Shown: positions 1 to 5,397 of the stretch, piece after piece | How the letters are laid out: each line of letters begins with the position of its first letter | How positions within the stretch are numbered: the stretch's first letter is position 1 | Source of the DNA: Candidatus Cloacimonadota bacterium | GTDB lineage: Bacteria; Cloacimonadota; Cloacimonadia; Cloacimonadales; Cloacimonadaceae | NCBI GenBank assembly: GCA_017995495.1 | Contig: JAGOIS010000111.1 | Coordinates: 1 to 5,397 of the forward strand | Length of the DNA: 5,397 nt | Direction of reading: 5' to 3' | Notes under the pieces: model-generated | What the model was told of the DNA's origin: nothing | The model's input: the letters and a program-made list of their open reading frames with translations, nothing else | The model's database searches: none | Made by a program: the position numbers and the translations under genes

Positions 1-405
1 GGGTGTGAGGGCATCCTGGGAGAGGATGATCCTGCCCAGGTTGACCGGATTGAGGCAGTCGATGTCTTTGGAGGGGTCGATGCTCTCGCCAGCCTGGGCG
101 TCGTCGAGGTGTCTGGGCAGGGGCTTTTGCAGCATGATGCCGTGAATGGCGGGATCAGCGTTGGCGGAGGCTATGATAGCCATCAGTTCGCTTTGGCCGA
201 TGTCGGCAGGCAGGTTATGCAGCTGGACCTCGCACCCCAGCTTGGTGCCGGTGGAAACGATGTTTTGCACGTAGTAGGCTGAGGCGGGGTCGTTTCCGCT
301 TTGGATCAGTTGCATGGTTGGACGAATGCCGTGTTCCGCGATCAACTCTTTGATCTTGCCACGGATGAGGGTGGCAATGGGTTTTCCGGAAAGTAAGGTT
401 TCCAT
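1..405 (-). CDS. folD: FolD, methylenetetrahydrofolate dehydrogenase/cyclohydrolase (N-terminal 135 residues; 3' end beyond window)
   Basis: FolD normally oxidises 5,10-methylene-THF to methenyl-THF with NAD(P)+ and then hydrolyses it to 10-formyl-THF in the cytosol. The frame is open from ATG at 405 to the window edge, giving 135 residues of a protein usually about 280-300 long. The amino-terminal catalytic domain is clear: METLLSGKPIA at the start, SGNDPASAYYVQN (36-48), GIMLQKPLP (89-97) with the expected Gln93, and DPSKDIDCLNPVNLGR (110-125) with the expected Asp116. The Rossmann NAD(P) domain lies outside the window. Oddly, the family signature YVxxK here reads Y45-V-Q-N-I49, so the catalytic lysine is isoleucine (codon ATC). 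The Gly of the usual KD(V/I)DG is Cys117. The start is fixed by the homologous N-terminus and lies 1 nt after the ymdB stop, so translation is probably coupled; no strong ribosome binding site is visible. The family is certain. Whether it is bifunctional is doubtful. Confidence 0.95.
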   Translation of the reverse strand, partial: METLLSGKPIATLIRGKIKELIAEHGIRPTMQLIQSGNDPASAYYVQNIVSTGTKLGCEVQLHNLPADIGQSELMAIIASANADPAIHGIMLQKPLPRHLDDAQAGESIDPSKDIDCLNPVNLGRIILSQDALTP

Positions 406-406
406 G

Positions 407-1213
407 TCACTTGGTTCCATTGGTTGGTTCTTCGATCAGGCGCCGCACCCGTTCGATCTTCAGGGCTTTCCCCGATACTTGATCGAGTTCCAGGTAAACG
501 GCGTTTACCTGGAGTCCGAGGTCGGAGGTTTCATATCGTTGGGGAAGGGCGTGGCGGAATTTCTGCAGGATGATCTCTTTTTTCACGCCGATCACGCTGT
601 CGTGGGAACCGGTCATACCGGTGTCGGTGAGATAGGCGGTGCCGAGGGGCAGGATCTCTTCGTCGGCGGTTTGGATGTGGGTGTGGGTTCCCAGCAAAGC
701 TGAGACGTGGCCATCCACGAACCAGCCCAGGGCGCGTTTTTCGGCGGTGGATTCGGCATGCACGTCCACCAGCACGCAGCGCCTTTCGTGGTCGGGATTG
801 GCCGCGAACCAGCCCTCCAGCGATGTGAAGGGGGAATCGCAGGGCGGCATGAAAATTTGGCCGCAGAGGGCCAGAACGGTGAGTTCCTTGTCCTCTTTGT
901 GCAGGGCGCAGACTGGATTTCCGGGGGTGGCGGCGGGGAAATTGAGGGGTTTTACAATGTTCGGGGTCCGCTGGATGTAGTCCCAGGATTCGTTTCTATC
1001 CCAGAGATGGTTTCCGCCGGTCACGATGTCCACACCGGCATTGAACAGCGGCTTAACGGTTTTTTCGGTCAGGCCGCGGCCGTCCGCGAGGTTTTCTCCA
1101 TTGATGATCACGAAATCAGGCGCGAACTCATTTCTGAGAGCAGATAAATAGTCATACAGGACCTGCCGGCCTGGTTTGCCGTAAACATCTCCGAAAAAGA
1201 GCAAGCTGATCAT
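407..1213 (-). CDS. ymdB: YmdB-family metallophosphodiesterase
   Basis: This is a 268-residue calcineurin-like phosphoesterase of the YmdB family (TIGR00282 type), about the length of B. subtilis YmdB. Family members are cytosolic binuclear-metal enzymes that hydrolyse 2',3'-cyclic nucleotides; in Bacillus YmdB affects biofilm and motility expression. All metal and active-site motifs are visible: GD9 in FFGDVYGK, NGE40-N41, GGN68-H69 followed by LWD, D150-V-H152-AE, and GTH177-T-H179-IQTAD, followed by the typical DTGMTGSHDS. Nothing catalytic is missing. The start ATG at 1213 overlaps the rny stop by 4 nt (ATGA), with no clear Shine-Dalgarno, so it is probably translated by coupling to rny. 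The rny-ymdB order is widely conserved and suggests a role linked to RNA turnover. The true cellular substrate cannot be read from the sequence. Confidence 0.95.
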   Translation of the reverse strand: MISLLFFGDVYGKPGRQVLYDYLSALRNEFAPDFVIINGENLADGRGLTEKTVKPLFNAGVDIVTGGNHLWDRNESWDYIQRTPNIVKPLNFPAATPGNPVCALHKEDKELTVLALCGQIFMPPCDSPFTSLEGWFAANPDHERRCVLVDVHAESTAEKRALGWFVDGHVSALLGTHTHIQTADEEILPLGTAYLTDTGMTGSHDSVIGVKKEIILQKFRHALPQRYETSDLGLQVNAVYLELDQVSGKALKIERVRRLIEEPTNGTK

Positions 1214-2775
1214 TTGGCCATGGCTATCTGGCGGGTCTCCCGGATCACTGTCACCTTGATCTGACCGGGGTACTGTACTTCCTTTTCGATCTGGGCGGCG
1301 ATCTCAGTGGCCAACAGCGCTGTCTGGGCATCCTCCACCATGCTGGGTTCCACGATGATGCGCAGTTCCCGTCCGGCCTGGATGGCGTATGATTTGTTAA
1401 CTCCCTCCACGGCGCCAGCTATCTCTTCCAGCTTGGCCAGACGCTGCATATAGGTTTCCAGCATTTCCCTGCGGGCGCCGGGCCTGGCGCCGGAAATGGC
1501 ATCAGAGGCCTGAACCAGGGCGGCATAGACAGAGGTGGCCTCCACTTCTTCGTGATGCGCTTCGATCGCGTTCACAATGATCTTGCTCTCCCCGTTCTTG
1601 CGGGCGAGGTTGGCGCCGATGATGGCGTGGGTGCCGTCAAATTCCTGATCCACCGCCTTGCCGATATCGTGCAGGAGTCCCGCGCGACGGGCTATCTCCT
1701 GATCCAGCCCCAATTCCGCGGCCAGGATCCCGCAGATCCAGGCGGCTTCCAGCGAGTGTTTGAGAACGTTTTGACCGTAGGAGGTGCGGTAATGCAGGCG
1801 TCCCAGGATCTTGATCAGATTGCCCGAGATGTTGTGGATGTTGGTCTCCAGCACGGCTTTTTCACCCAGCTTCACCAGGGTTTCCTCCATTTCCTTGCCG
1901 GTTTTGGAGATCACCTCTTCGATGCGTCCGGGATGGATGCGTCCATCCGAGATCAGCTTTTCCAGGGAAAGGCGGGCTATTTCGCGGCGCACGGGATCGA
2001 AACAGGAGAGCACCACTGCTTCGGGGGTGTCGTCAATGATCAGATCGACTCCGGAGGCTTTTTCAAAGGTGCGGATGTTTCGCCCCTCGCGGCCGATGAT
2101 CCTGCCCTTCATTTCATCCGAAGGAAGCGAGACGACGGACACGGTGGATTCTGAAACGTAGTCCACAGCCAAACGCTGGATGGCGGTGGAAAGAATATCC
2201 GCGGCTTTTTTGGAGGTGTCGAGCTTGATCTGTTCTATGGTGAGTTTGGCGTCGTTGGCCGCCACCTGGCGAGCCTGGACCAAGAGTTCGTCGCGCATCA
2301 CCGTGAGGGCTTCCTCGCGGCTCAGGCCCGATATCTCGGAAAGCTTGGCCCGCTGTTCGATGATGATCAGTTCGGCTTCCTGGGTTCTGCGGTTGATCTC
2401 CTCATCCCTGTGTTTGAGGTGTTTTTCCTGTTCGACCATGTTCGCCTCTTTTTTGTCCATGGCCTCGAGGCGCTTGTCCAGGCTGCTGATGCGGTCGTTG
2501 TATTTCTTTTCCTGGAAGCGGAGTTCCTTTTGGCGGTCCTTGATCTCGTCTTCCAGGATTTTTTTCTGTTTGAACCACTCATCCTTGGCTTCCAGGATGG
2601 CGGCTTTTCTGCTGGTTTCGATGTCGGTTTTGGCGGATTCCCTGATCTCTTCGGCTATTTTTTTAGCGCCGGAGATCAGGTGAAAGGCGCTGTTGCGTTT
2701 GATCAGATAGATAACCAGGGCGATGAGAAAGCCCAGCACCAGTCCGATTGCTGCCATGATCCATACATTTGGCAT
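1210..2775 (-). CDS. rny: Ribonuclease Y
   Basis: RNase Y is a membrane-anchored endoribonuclease that initiates mRNA decay and processing. The 521 residues match the family length (B. subtilis 520). Domains in order: one N-terminal transmembrane segment (about 5-25, WIMAAIGLVLGFLIALVIYL); a long charged coiled coil (about 30-200, rich in K/E/R); a KH RNA-binding domain with IIGREGRN at 226-233; and an HD domain with the metal-binding doublet H369-D370 in LLHDIGKA, followed by the EAHHEE and SGARPGARRE motifs. All hallmark residues are intact. Start ATG at 2775 is supported by the membrane anchor directly after it and by an AAGGAA ribosome binding site 6 nt upstream. It is the first gene after the probable 6S RNA and overlaps ymdB by 4 nt. 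It may share a transcript with zapA and the RNA, or be expressed from a promoter I could not identify. Confidence 0.97.
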   Translation of the reverse strand: MPNVWIMAAIGLVLGFLIALVIYLIKRNSAFHLISGAKKIAEEIRESAKTDIETSRKAAILEAKDEWFKQKKILEDEIKDRQKELRFQEKKYNDRISSLDKRLEAMDKKEANMVEQEKHLKHRDEEINRRTQEAELIIIEQRAKLSEISGLSREEALTVMRDELLVQARQVAANDAKLTIEQIKLDTSKKAADILSTAIQRLAVDYVSESTVSVVSLPSDEMKGRIIGREGRNIRTFEKASGVDLIIDDTPEAVVLSCFDPVRREIARLSLEKLISDGRIHPGRIEEVISKTGKEMEETLVKLGEKAVLETNIHNISGNLIKILGRLHYRTSYGQNVLKHSLEAAWICGILAAELGLDQEIARRAGLLHDIGKAVDQEFDGTHAIIGANLARKNGESKIIVNAIEAHHEEVEATSVYAALVQASDAISGARPGARREMLETYMQRLAKLEEIAGAVEGVNKSYAIQAGRELRIIVEPSMVEDAQTALLATEIAAQIEKEVQYPGQIKVTVIRETRQIAMAK

Positions 2776-2781
2776 CTTTAA

Positions 2782-2787
2782 TTCCTT
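2782..2787 (-). promoter_or_regulatory. Ribosome binding site of rny
   Basis: On the minus strand AAGGAA lies 6 nt before the rny ATG at 2775. It is the clearest Shine-Dalgarno site in the window and supports independent initiation of rny after the long non-coding gap, unlike the overlapped genes that follow. Confidence 0.75.
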
Positions 2788-2802
2788 TTTGATCTATTCA
2801 GG

Positions 2803-2817
2803 CGGGTTTTGCACCCG
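2803..2817 (-). other. Small hairpin in the rny leader
   Basis: On the minus strand CGGGT and ACCCG (2817-2813 and 2807-2803) form a perfect 5-bp stem around the loop GCAAA. It lies between the probable 6S RNA and the rny ribosome binding site. No U-run follows (the next bases are CCTGAATAG), so it does not look like an intrinsic terminator. It could be a leader structure, a processing boundary or chance. Confidence 0.35.
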
Positions 2818-2832
2818 GCCGTTGTAAAGAAA

Positions 2833-3004
2833 TATGGCCCGCGTGAACCGTGTATGCTTGTCTGAAAAAGCCAAGCATAAGGTGGGCGCCTACCTTGTGG
2901 GCTTTATGGATCCGGAACCTGCCGGCGTGCATGCCACCCATGGCTCGGTTCCCGTATTTTCATCAGCTTTTATGCAATCCATATCACGGGTTCCGCAGGC
3001 CAAG
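2833..3004 (-). ncRNA. ssrS: Probable 6S RNA
   Basis: 6S RNA mimics an open promoter and sequesters housekeeping sigma-factor RNA polymerase, mainly in stationary phase. The minus strand between zapA and rny has no plausible gene but folds as a long rod. The closing stem pairs 3002-2994 with 2835-2843 (9 bp, one G-U), then 2993-2989 with 2845-2849 (5 bp), 2987-2985 with 2850-2852 (3 bp) and 2983-2980 with 2853-2856 (4 bp), separated by single-base bulges. Next comes a wide, partly unpaired centre. The terminal arm starts with GGAACC/GGTTCC (2952-2947 with 2914-2919). On the 3' side of the bubble an 8-bp hairpin (2879-2872 with 2860-2853) is possible. Length, bulged closing stem, large bubble and position after zapA (as in E. 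coli zapA-ssrS) all fit 6S RNA. Ends are approximate. No clear promoter is visible, so it may be processed from a zapA-rny transcript. The identity rests on shape and synteny, not on a covariance-model search. Confidence 0.65.
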
Positions 3005-3006
3005 GT

Positions 3007-3279
3007 TCAGATCTCCCCGACAATGTTGCCCACCATCTGATTCAGGCGTTCAAGTTCCTTTTCCAGATCGGTGGAGCGTTTATTCAGAGAGCTGATCTCA
3101 TCCTGCTTCTTCAGCAGCAGCAGGAGCAATAGTTTGGGGAAATCGAGGTTCTCATACTGTTCGCGGAGCTGGTTCAGTTCCGCGTCGATGGCTCCAGCCA
3201 CTGCTTGGATCTCCTTCTGGTTGTCCGTGCGTAGCTTGAATCTGCGGCCAAAGATCTCGACTTCCACCGATTTCATCAT
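3007..3279 (-). CDS. zapA: Cell division protein ZapA
   Basis: ZapA is a small cytosolic protein that binds and cross-links FtsZ protofilaments in the division ring. The 90 residues are close to B. subtilis ZapA in length. The N-terminal part shows the family pattern VEVEIFGRRFKLRTD, followed by an amphipathic helix (IQAVAGAIDAELNQL), then a C-terminal coiled coil (about 57-85, DEISSLNKRSTDLEKELERL) for dimer and tetramer formation. A run of seven leucines (about residues 51-57) sits where the family has a mixed hydrophobic helix. Start ATG at 3279 overlaps the upstream stop by 4 nt (ATGA); a second in-frame ATG directly follows at 3276, and the sequence does not decide between them. There is no good ribosome binding site, so translation is probably coupled to the preceding coiled-coil gene. 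The probable 6S RNA begins within a few bases of its stop. Confidence 0.88.
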   Translation of the reverse strand: MMKSVEVEIFGRRFKLRTDNQKEIQAVAGAIDAELNQLREQYENLDFPKLLLLLLLKKQDEISSLNKRSTDLEKELERLNQMVGNIVGEI

Positions 3280-3605
3280 TTTTTCTGGTCTTCGCCCAAG
3301 TCCGGGAAGATACTGTCGATCTGGCTGATGGCCTCGTTGGCGATGCTTTCAAACCCGGTGATGGTGGTTTGGAGTTCCGCGTATTTGGCTTCCAGGCTGG
3401 AAAGCTGCTTCTCCAGTTCCTTGATGCGATCCCCTGAGCCGCTGTTGGTCTGGTTGGCGGCTTCAATCTGGGCCATCAACTGGCTGTTTTCTTCTTTCAG
3501 GTCCTGGTTTTGTTTGCTCAGCTTTTCCAGTTTTTTCTTGTCTTCGGTGTATTGGTTGATCAGTTTTTGTATTTTATCTTGCAAGCTGGTGGCATTTGTT
3601 TCCAT
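3276..3605 (-). CDS. Small coiled-coil protein, ZapB-like
   Basis: This 109-residue hydrophilic protein has no signal peptide or membrane segment. It is predicted to be almost entirely coiled coil: a first helix (about 8-52, with heptad leucines/isoleucines in IQKLINQY, KKLEKLSK and DLKEENSQLMAQI), a short flexible break TNSGSG (53-58), a second helix (about 59-89, IKELEKQLSSLEAKYAEL) and a less structured tail ending in GEDQKK. It lies between pheT and zapA, 4 nt after pheT, and overlaps zapA by 4 nt. By composition, size and tight coupling it is likely a ZapB-type partner of ZapA. Coiled coils of this kind give poor homology evidence, however, and gammaproteobacterial ZapB is shorter (about 80 residues), so I assign no symbol. 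A generic structural or scaffold protein is the alternative. Confidence 0.8.
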   Translation of the reverse strand: METNATSLQDKIQKLINQYTEDKKKLEKLSKQNQDLKEENSQLMAQIEAANQTNSGSGDRIKELEKQLSSLEAKYAELQTTITGFESIANEAISQIDSIFPDLGEDQKK

Positions 3606-3609
3606 TATC

Positions 3610-5397
3610 TTACCTCATGTTGATCTGCCAGGCGCGGGAGAGCATTTCCCGCACCGATGCAATGACTTGGTCCACGCGCTCATCTGTCAATGTTTTTTCG
3701 CTGTCCTGGACCACAATTCTCAGCGACATGCTGCGAAATCCCTCAGGGACCTGCTTTCCCAGGTATTGGTCGAAGATGCCCACCTCGGCGATGAGCTGGG
3801 GATCCACGGCCTTGATCGCCGCCTCGATCTCACTGTAGGGCACCCCGGTTTTGATGAGGAACGAGATGTCCCGGATAACGGCGGGATGGCGGGGCAATTC
3901 CTTGAAGACCTTGTTCCGGTTGCGGGTGAGTTCGACAAGTTGGTCCACATCCAGTACGATCACCCAGATGTCTTGTTTAAGGAGGGTCAGGTCGATGTCG
4001 AAGTTATCCGCGATCCTGGTTTTCAGGCGTCCGAATGACGCGACCACGGCATCGCCGTTGAGATAAGCCAGGTTGTCGCCCTCTGCCAGCCAGGGCTGTT
4101 TGTGCTCACGCGTGCCGGAAATCTCCACCTCCAGAAATTGCAGCAAGCCCTCCACCAGGCCTTTCACCTGAAAGACCCCGATGGCGTCGCTTTTGGCACT
4201 CCAGTGTTCCGGGTCCATCCTGCCGGTGAGCACGGCGCTGAAGGCCAGTTTTTCCCGGTGGGATCCAGCCTCCTTGAGATAGACCTTGCCCAGTTCCATC
4301 AGCTTCAAGTTGCGCTCACCATGATTGAGGTTGTAGCGAAGGTTTTCCAGCAGCTGGGGCAGCAGGGTGATCCGCATGGCGGATTGGTTGATGCTTTGGG
4401 GGTTGATCAGGCGGATCAGACTGGCCTCGATCTCTTCCGGCTCCATCGCCAGGGCTTCAAGCTGGGCGGGATCGCAGAAACTGTGGTTCAAAGTCTCGTG
4501 GAAAGAGGCATCCGCGAACCAGTCCTCGATCCCCCTGCGGATACGAAAGGCATGGCGGTCCATGATTCTTGGCACGGCCTTTTTCCGGGGAATTCTCTCG
4601 AATCCGGCCAGGCGGGCCAGTTCCTCCAGCAGGTCGGCTTCGCGGGTGAGGTCCACCCTGTGGGGCGGTATCTCGAACCAGAGCGAGTGATCGCAGTCTA
4701 TCTCCGAAAATTCTGTCTTACCGGCCTTAATCTCCTCCAGATGGTGGCAGTGGATCAGGCTGGGGTCCGGGACCAATCCTTCCCTCCAGGTCCCGTATTG
4801 ATGGTATTTGCAGCCCAGGGCTTCCAGATAGCGGGTGATGTCCTCGCTTTCCAACCTGTAGCCGATGAGCTCTTCAAAGCGGCGGGGCCGGATGGCCAGA
4901 TACCGCTTTGGGTCAGGTGCAGGCCACGCGTCGTAAAGATCGTTGCAGACCCTGCCGCCGGCCATTTCCAGAAAGAGTTGCACGGCCCGGTCGCTCACTT
5001 CATCCGCGGAGTGGGGGCTCAGATGGCGTTCAAAGCGATAGGAGGAGTCGGTGGCGAGCTTGTGTTTGTATGAGGTCACGCGGATGCTCATGGGCTGGAA
5101 ACACGCTGCTTCCAGCACGATCGCGGTGGTCGTGCCGCTGATGGCGGTGTCCCTGCCTCCCATCACTCCCGCGAGGGCTGAGGCGTCCCTGCCATCGGCG
5201 ATCACCAGGTCGTCCGGGTCCAGCGTGTAGCTTTTTCCGTCCAGGGCCACAAATTCTTCTTCAGGCCTGGCTTTGCGGATCACCACCGCGGGATGCCCGT
5301 CGGCTGGGTCCAGGGGCTGCAGTTTATGATAATCAAAGGCATGCAGCGGATGTCCCTGCTCCAGCATCACGAAGTTGGTGACGTCCACGATGTTGTT
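3610..5397 (-). CDS. pheT: Phenylalanyl-tRNA synthetase beta subunit (5' end beyond window; last 595 residues)
   Basis: PheT is the beta chain of the cytosolic alpha2-beta2 enzyme that charges tRNA-Phe; beta carries editing and tRNA-binding domains. The frame is open to the window edge and begins inside the conserved NNIVDVTNFVMLE stretch. The GTG at 5388 within it is an internal valine, not a start. About 200 N-terminal residues (including the EMAP-like tRNA-binding domain) are missing from view. Counting from the edge: B3/B4 editing domain to about 155, with PLHAFD, LAGVMGG and LEAACF; then SSYRFERHLSP, where the family usually has RFERG; B5 domain about 165-272 (RPRRFEELIGYRL to LLEELARLAGFERIP) with an insertion of roughly 35-40 residues; the catalytic-like B6/B7 core (about 280-485, RRGIEDWF, MELGKVY); and the anticodon-binding ferredoxin-like B8 domain at the C-terminus (FKELPRHPAVIRDISFLI to residue 595). 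pheS is expected upstream. Confidence 0.97.
   Translation of the reverse strand, partial: NNIVDVTNFVMLEQGHPLHAFDYHKLQPLDPADGHPAVVIRKARPEEEFVALDGKSYTLDPDDLVIADGRDASALAGVMGGRDTAISGTTTAIVLEAACFQPMSIRVTSYKHKLATDSSYRFERHLSPHSADEVSDRAVQLFLEMAGGRVCNDLYDAWPAPDPKRYLAIRPRRFEELIGYRLESEDITRYLEALGCKYHQYGTWREGLVPDPSLIHCHHLEEIKAGKTEFSEIDCDHSLWFEIPPHRVDLTREADLLEELARLAGFERIPRKKAVPRIMDRHAFRIRRGIEDWFADASFHETLNHSFCDPAQLEALAMEPEEIEASLIRLINPQSINQSAMRITLLPQLLENLRYNLNHGERNLKLMELGKVYLKEAGSHREKLAFSAVLTGRMDPEHWSAKSDAIGVFQVKGLVEGLLQFLEVEISGTREHKQPWLAEGDNLAYLNGDAVVASFGRLKTRIADNFDIDLTLLKQDIWVIVLDVDQLVELTRNRNKVFKELPRHPAVIRDISFLIKTGVPYSEIEAAIKAVDPQLIAEVGIFDQYLGKQVPEGFRSMSLRIVVQDSEKTLTDERVDQVIASVREMLSRAWQINMR
3613..3617 (-). 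promoter_or_regulatory. Ribosome binding site of the coiled-coil gene, inside the pheT 3' end
   Basis: On the minus strand TGAGG lies 7 nt before the ATG at 3605. It is part of the last two sense codons of pheT (ATG AGG, then TAA), so the pheT terminus doubles as the initiation site of the next gene. This supports ATG 3605 as the start and suggests coupled expression. Confidence 0.6.

Noticed and set aside
1552..2154. Plus-strand open frame of 200 codons opposite rny
   Set aside because: Antisense to the KH and HD domains of RNase Y; its Phe-, Gly- and Asp-rich translation carries no recognisable domain.
2801..2820. Hairpin before rny as an intrinsic terminator
   Set aside because: The stem is only 5 bp and no T-run follows it on either strand in the needed position.
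2776..2832. Sigma-70 promoter for rny (TTTACA near 2829 with TGAATA near 2800)
   Set aside because: The spacing is about 22 nt, longer than normal, and the -10 match is poor, so I do not claim it.
2920..2945. T-box-like string GGGTGGCA followed by CACGCC on the minus strand
   Set aside because: It lies in the terminal arm of the 6S candidate. There is no specifier stem or U-tailed terminator, and the downstream gene rny is not an amino-acid gene.
2834..3040. Short plus-strand open frames across the zapA-rny gap
   Set aside because: They cover the inverted repeats of the probable 6S RNA, have no convincing ribosome binding site and resemble no known protein.
3328..4038. Plus-strand open frame of 236 codons with a hydrophobic Ser/Leu/Phe-rich start
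   Set aside because: The apparent membrane-like N-terminus is the complement of Lys/Glu-rich coiled-coil codons on the minus strand; it spans two real genes.
4102..5073. Long plus-strand open frame of 323 codons opposite pheT
   Set aside because: It lies wholly antisense to the strongly conserved pheT frame, shows no family motif, and is the usual shadow of a GC-rich gene.
5386..5388. GTG as start codon of the pheT frame
   Set aside because: The frame stays open to the window edge with conserved PheT residues NNI before it, so this is an internal valine codon and the gene continues outside.

Overview
This is a compact bacterial chromosomal window in which every convincing gene lies on the minus strand, so it should be read from high to low coordinates. 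The order of transcription is: pheT (phenylalanyl-tRNA synthetase beta, 5' end outside the window), a small coiled-coil protein (ZapB-like), zapA, a structured non-coding stretch that best fits 6S RNA, rny (RNase Y), ymdB (metallophosphodiesterase), and the 5' part of folD (3' end outside the window). The genes are packed very tightly. There are 4 nt between pheT and the coiled-coil gene, 4-nt ATGA overlaps at coiled-coil/zapA and rny/ymdB, and 1 nt between ymdB and folD. The only real gap is about 230 nt between zapA and rny.

The organism looks like a bacterium of moderately high GC with core housekeeping genes and no sign of mobile DNA. RNase Y followed by YmdB is shared by many phyla that use RNase Y. 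The series pheT, coiled-coil protein, zapA, 6S RNA, rny suggests a member of the FCB assemblage or a neighbouring candidate phylum (Cloacimonadota-like). That placement is an inference from gene order and protein flavour, not a measurement.

Functionally the block joins tRNA charging (PheT), assembly of the division ring (ZapA and its probable coiled-coil partner), global control of RNA polymerase (6S RNA), initiation of mRNA decay (RNase Y, with YmdB often encoded next to it) and one-carbon metabolism (FolD). 6S RNA next to zapA is also the E. coli arrangement (zapA-ssrS-ygfA), where the following gene is likewise a folate enzyme.

The points most worth a second look are: (i) FolD has isoleucine where the family's catalytic lysine is expected, which predicts loss of cyclohydrolase activity; (ii) the probable 6S RNA sits inside the operon directly upstream of the RNase Y gene, and its central region can form mutually exclusive helices; (iii) PheT carries an insertion of roughly 35-40 residues in its B5 domain; (iv) a small coiled-coil gene is translationally coupled to zapA. 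I found no convincing new multi-gene system such as a defence island, CRISPR array or mobile element.
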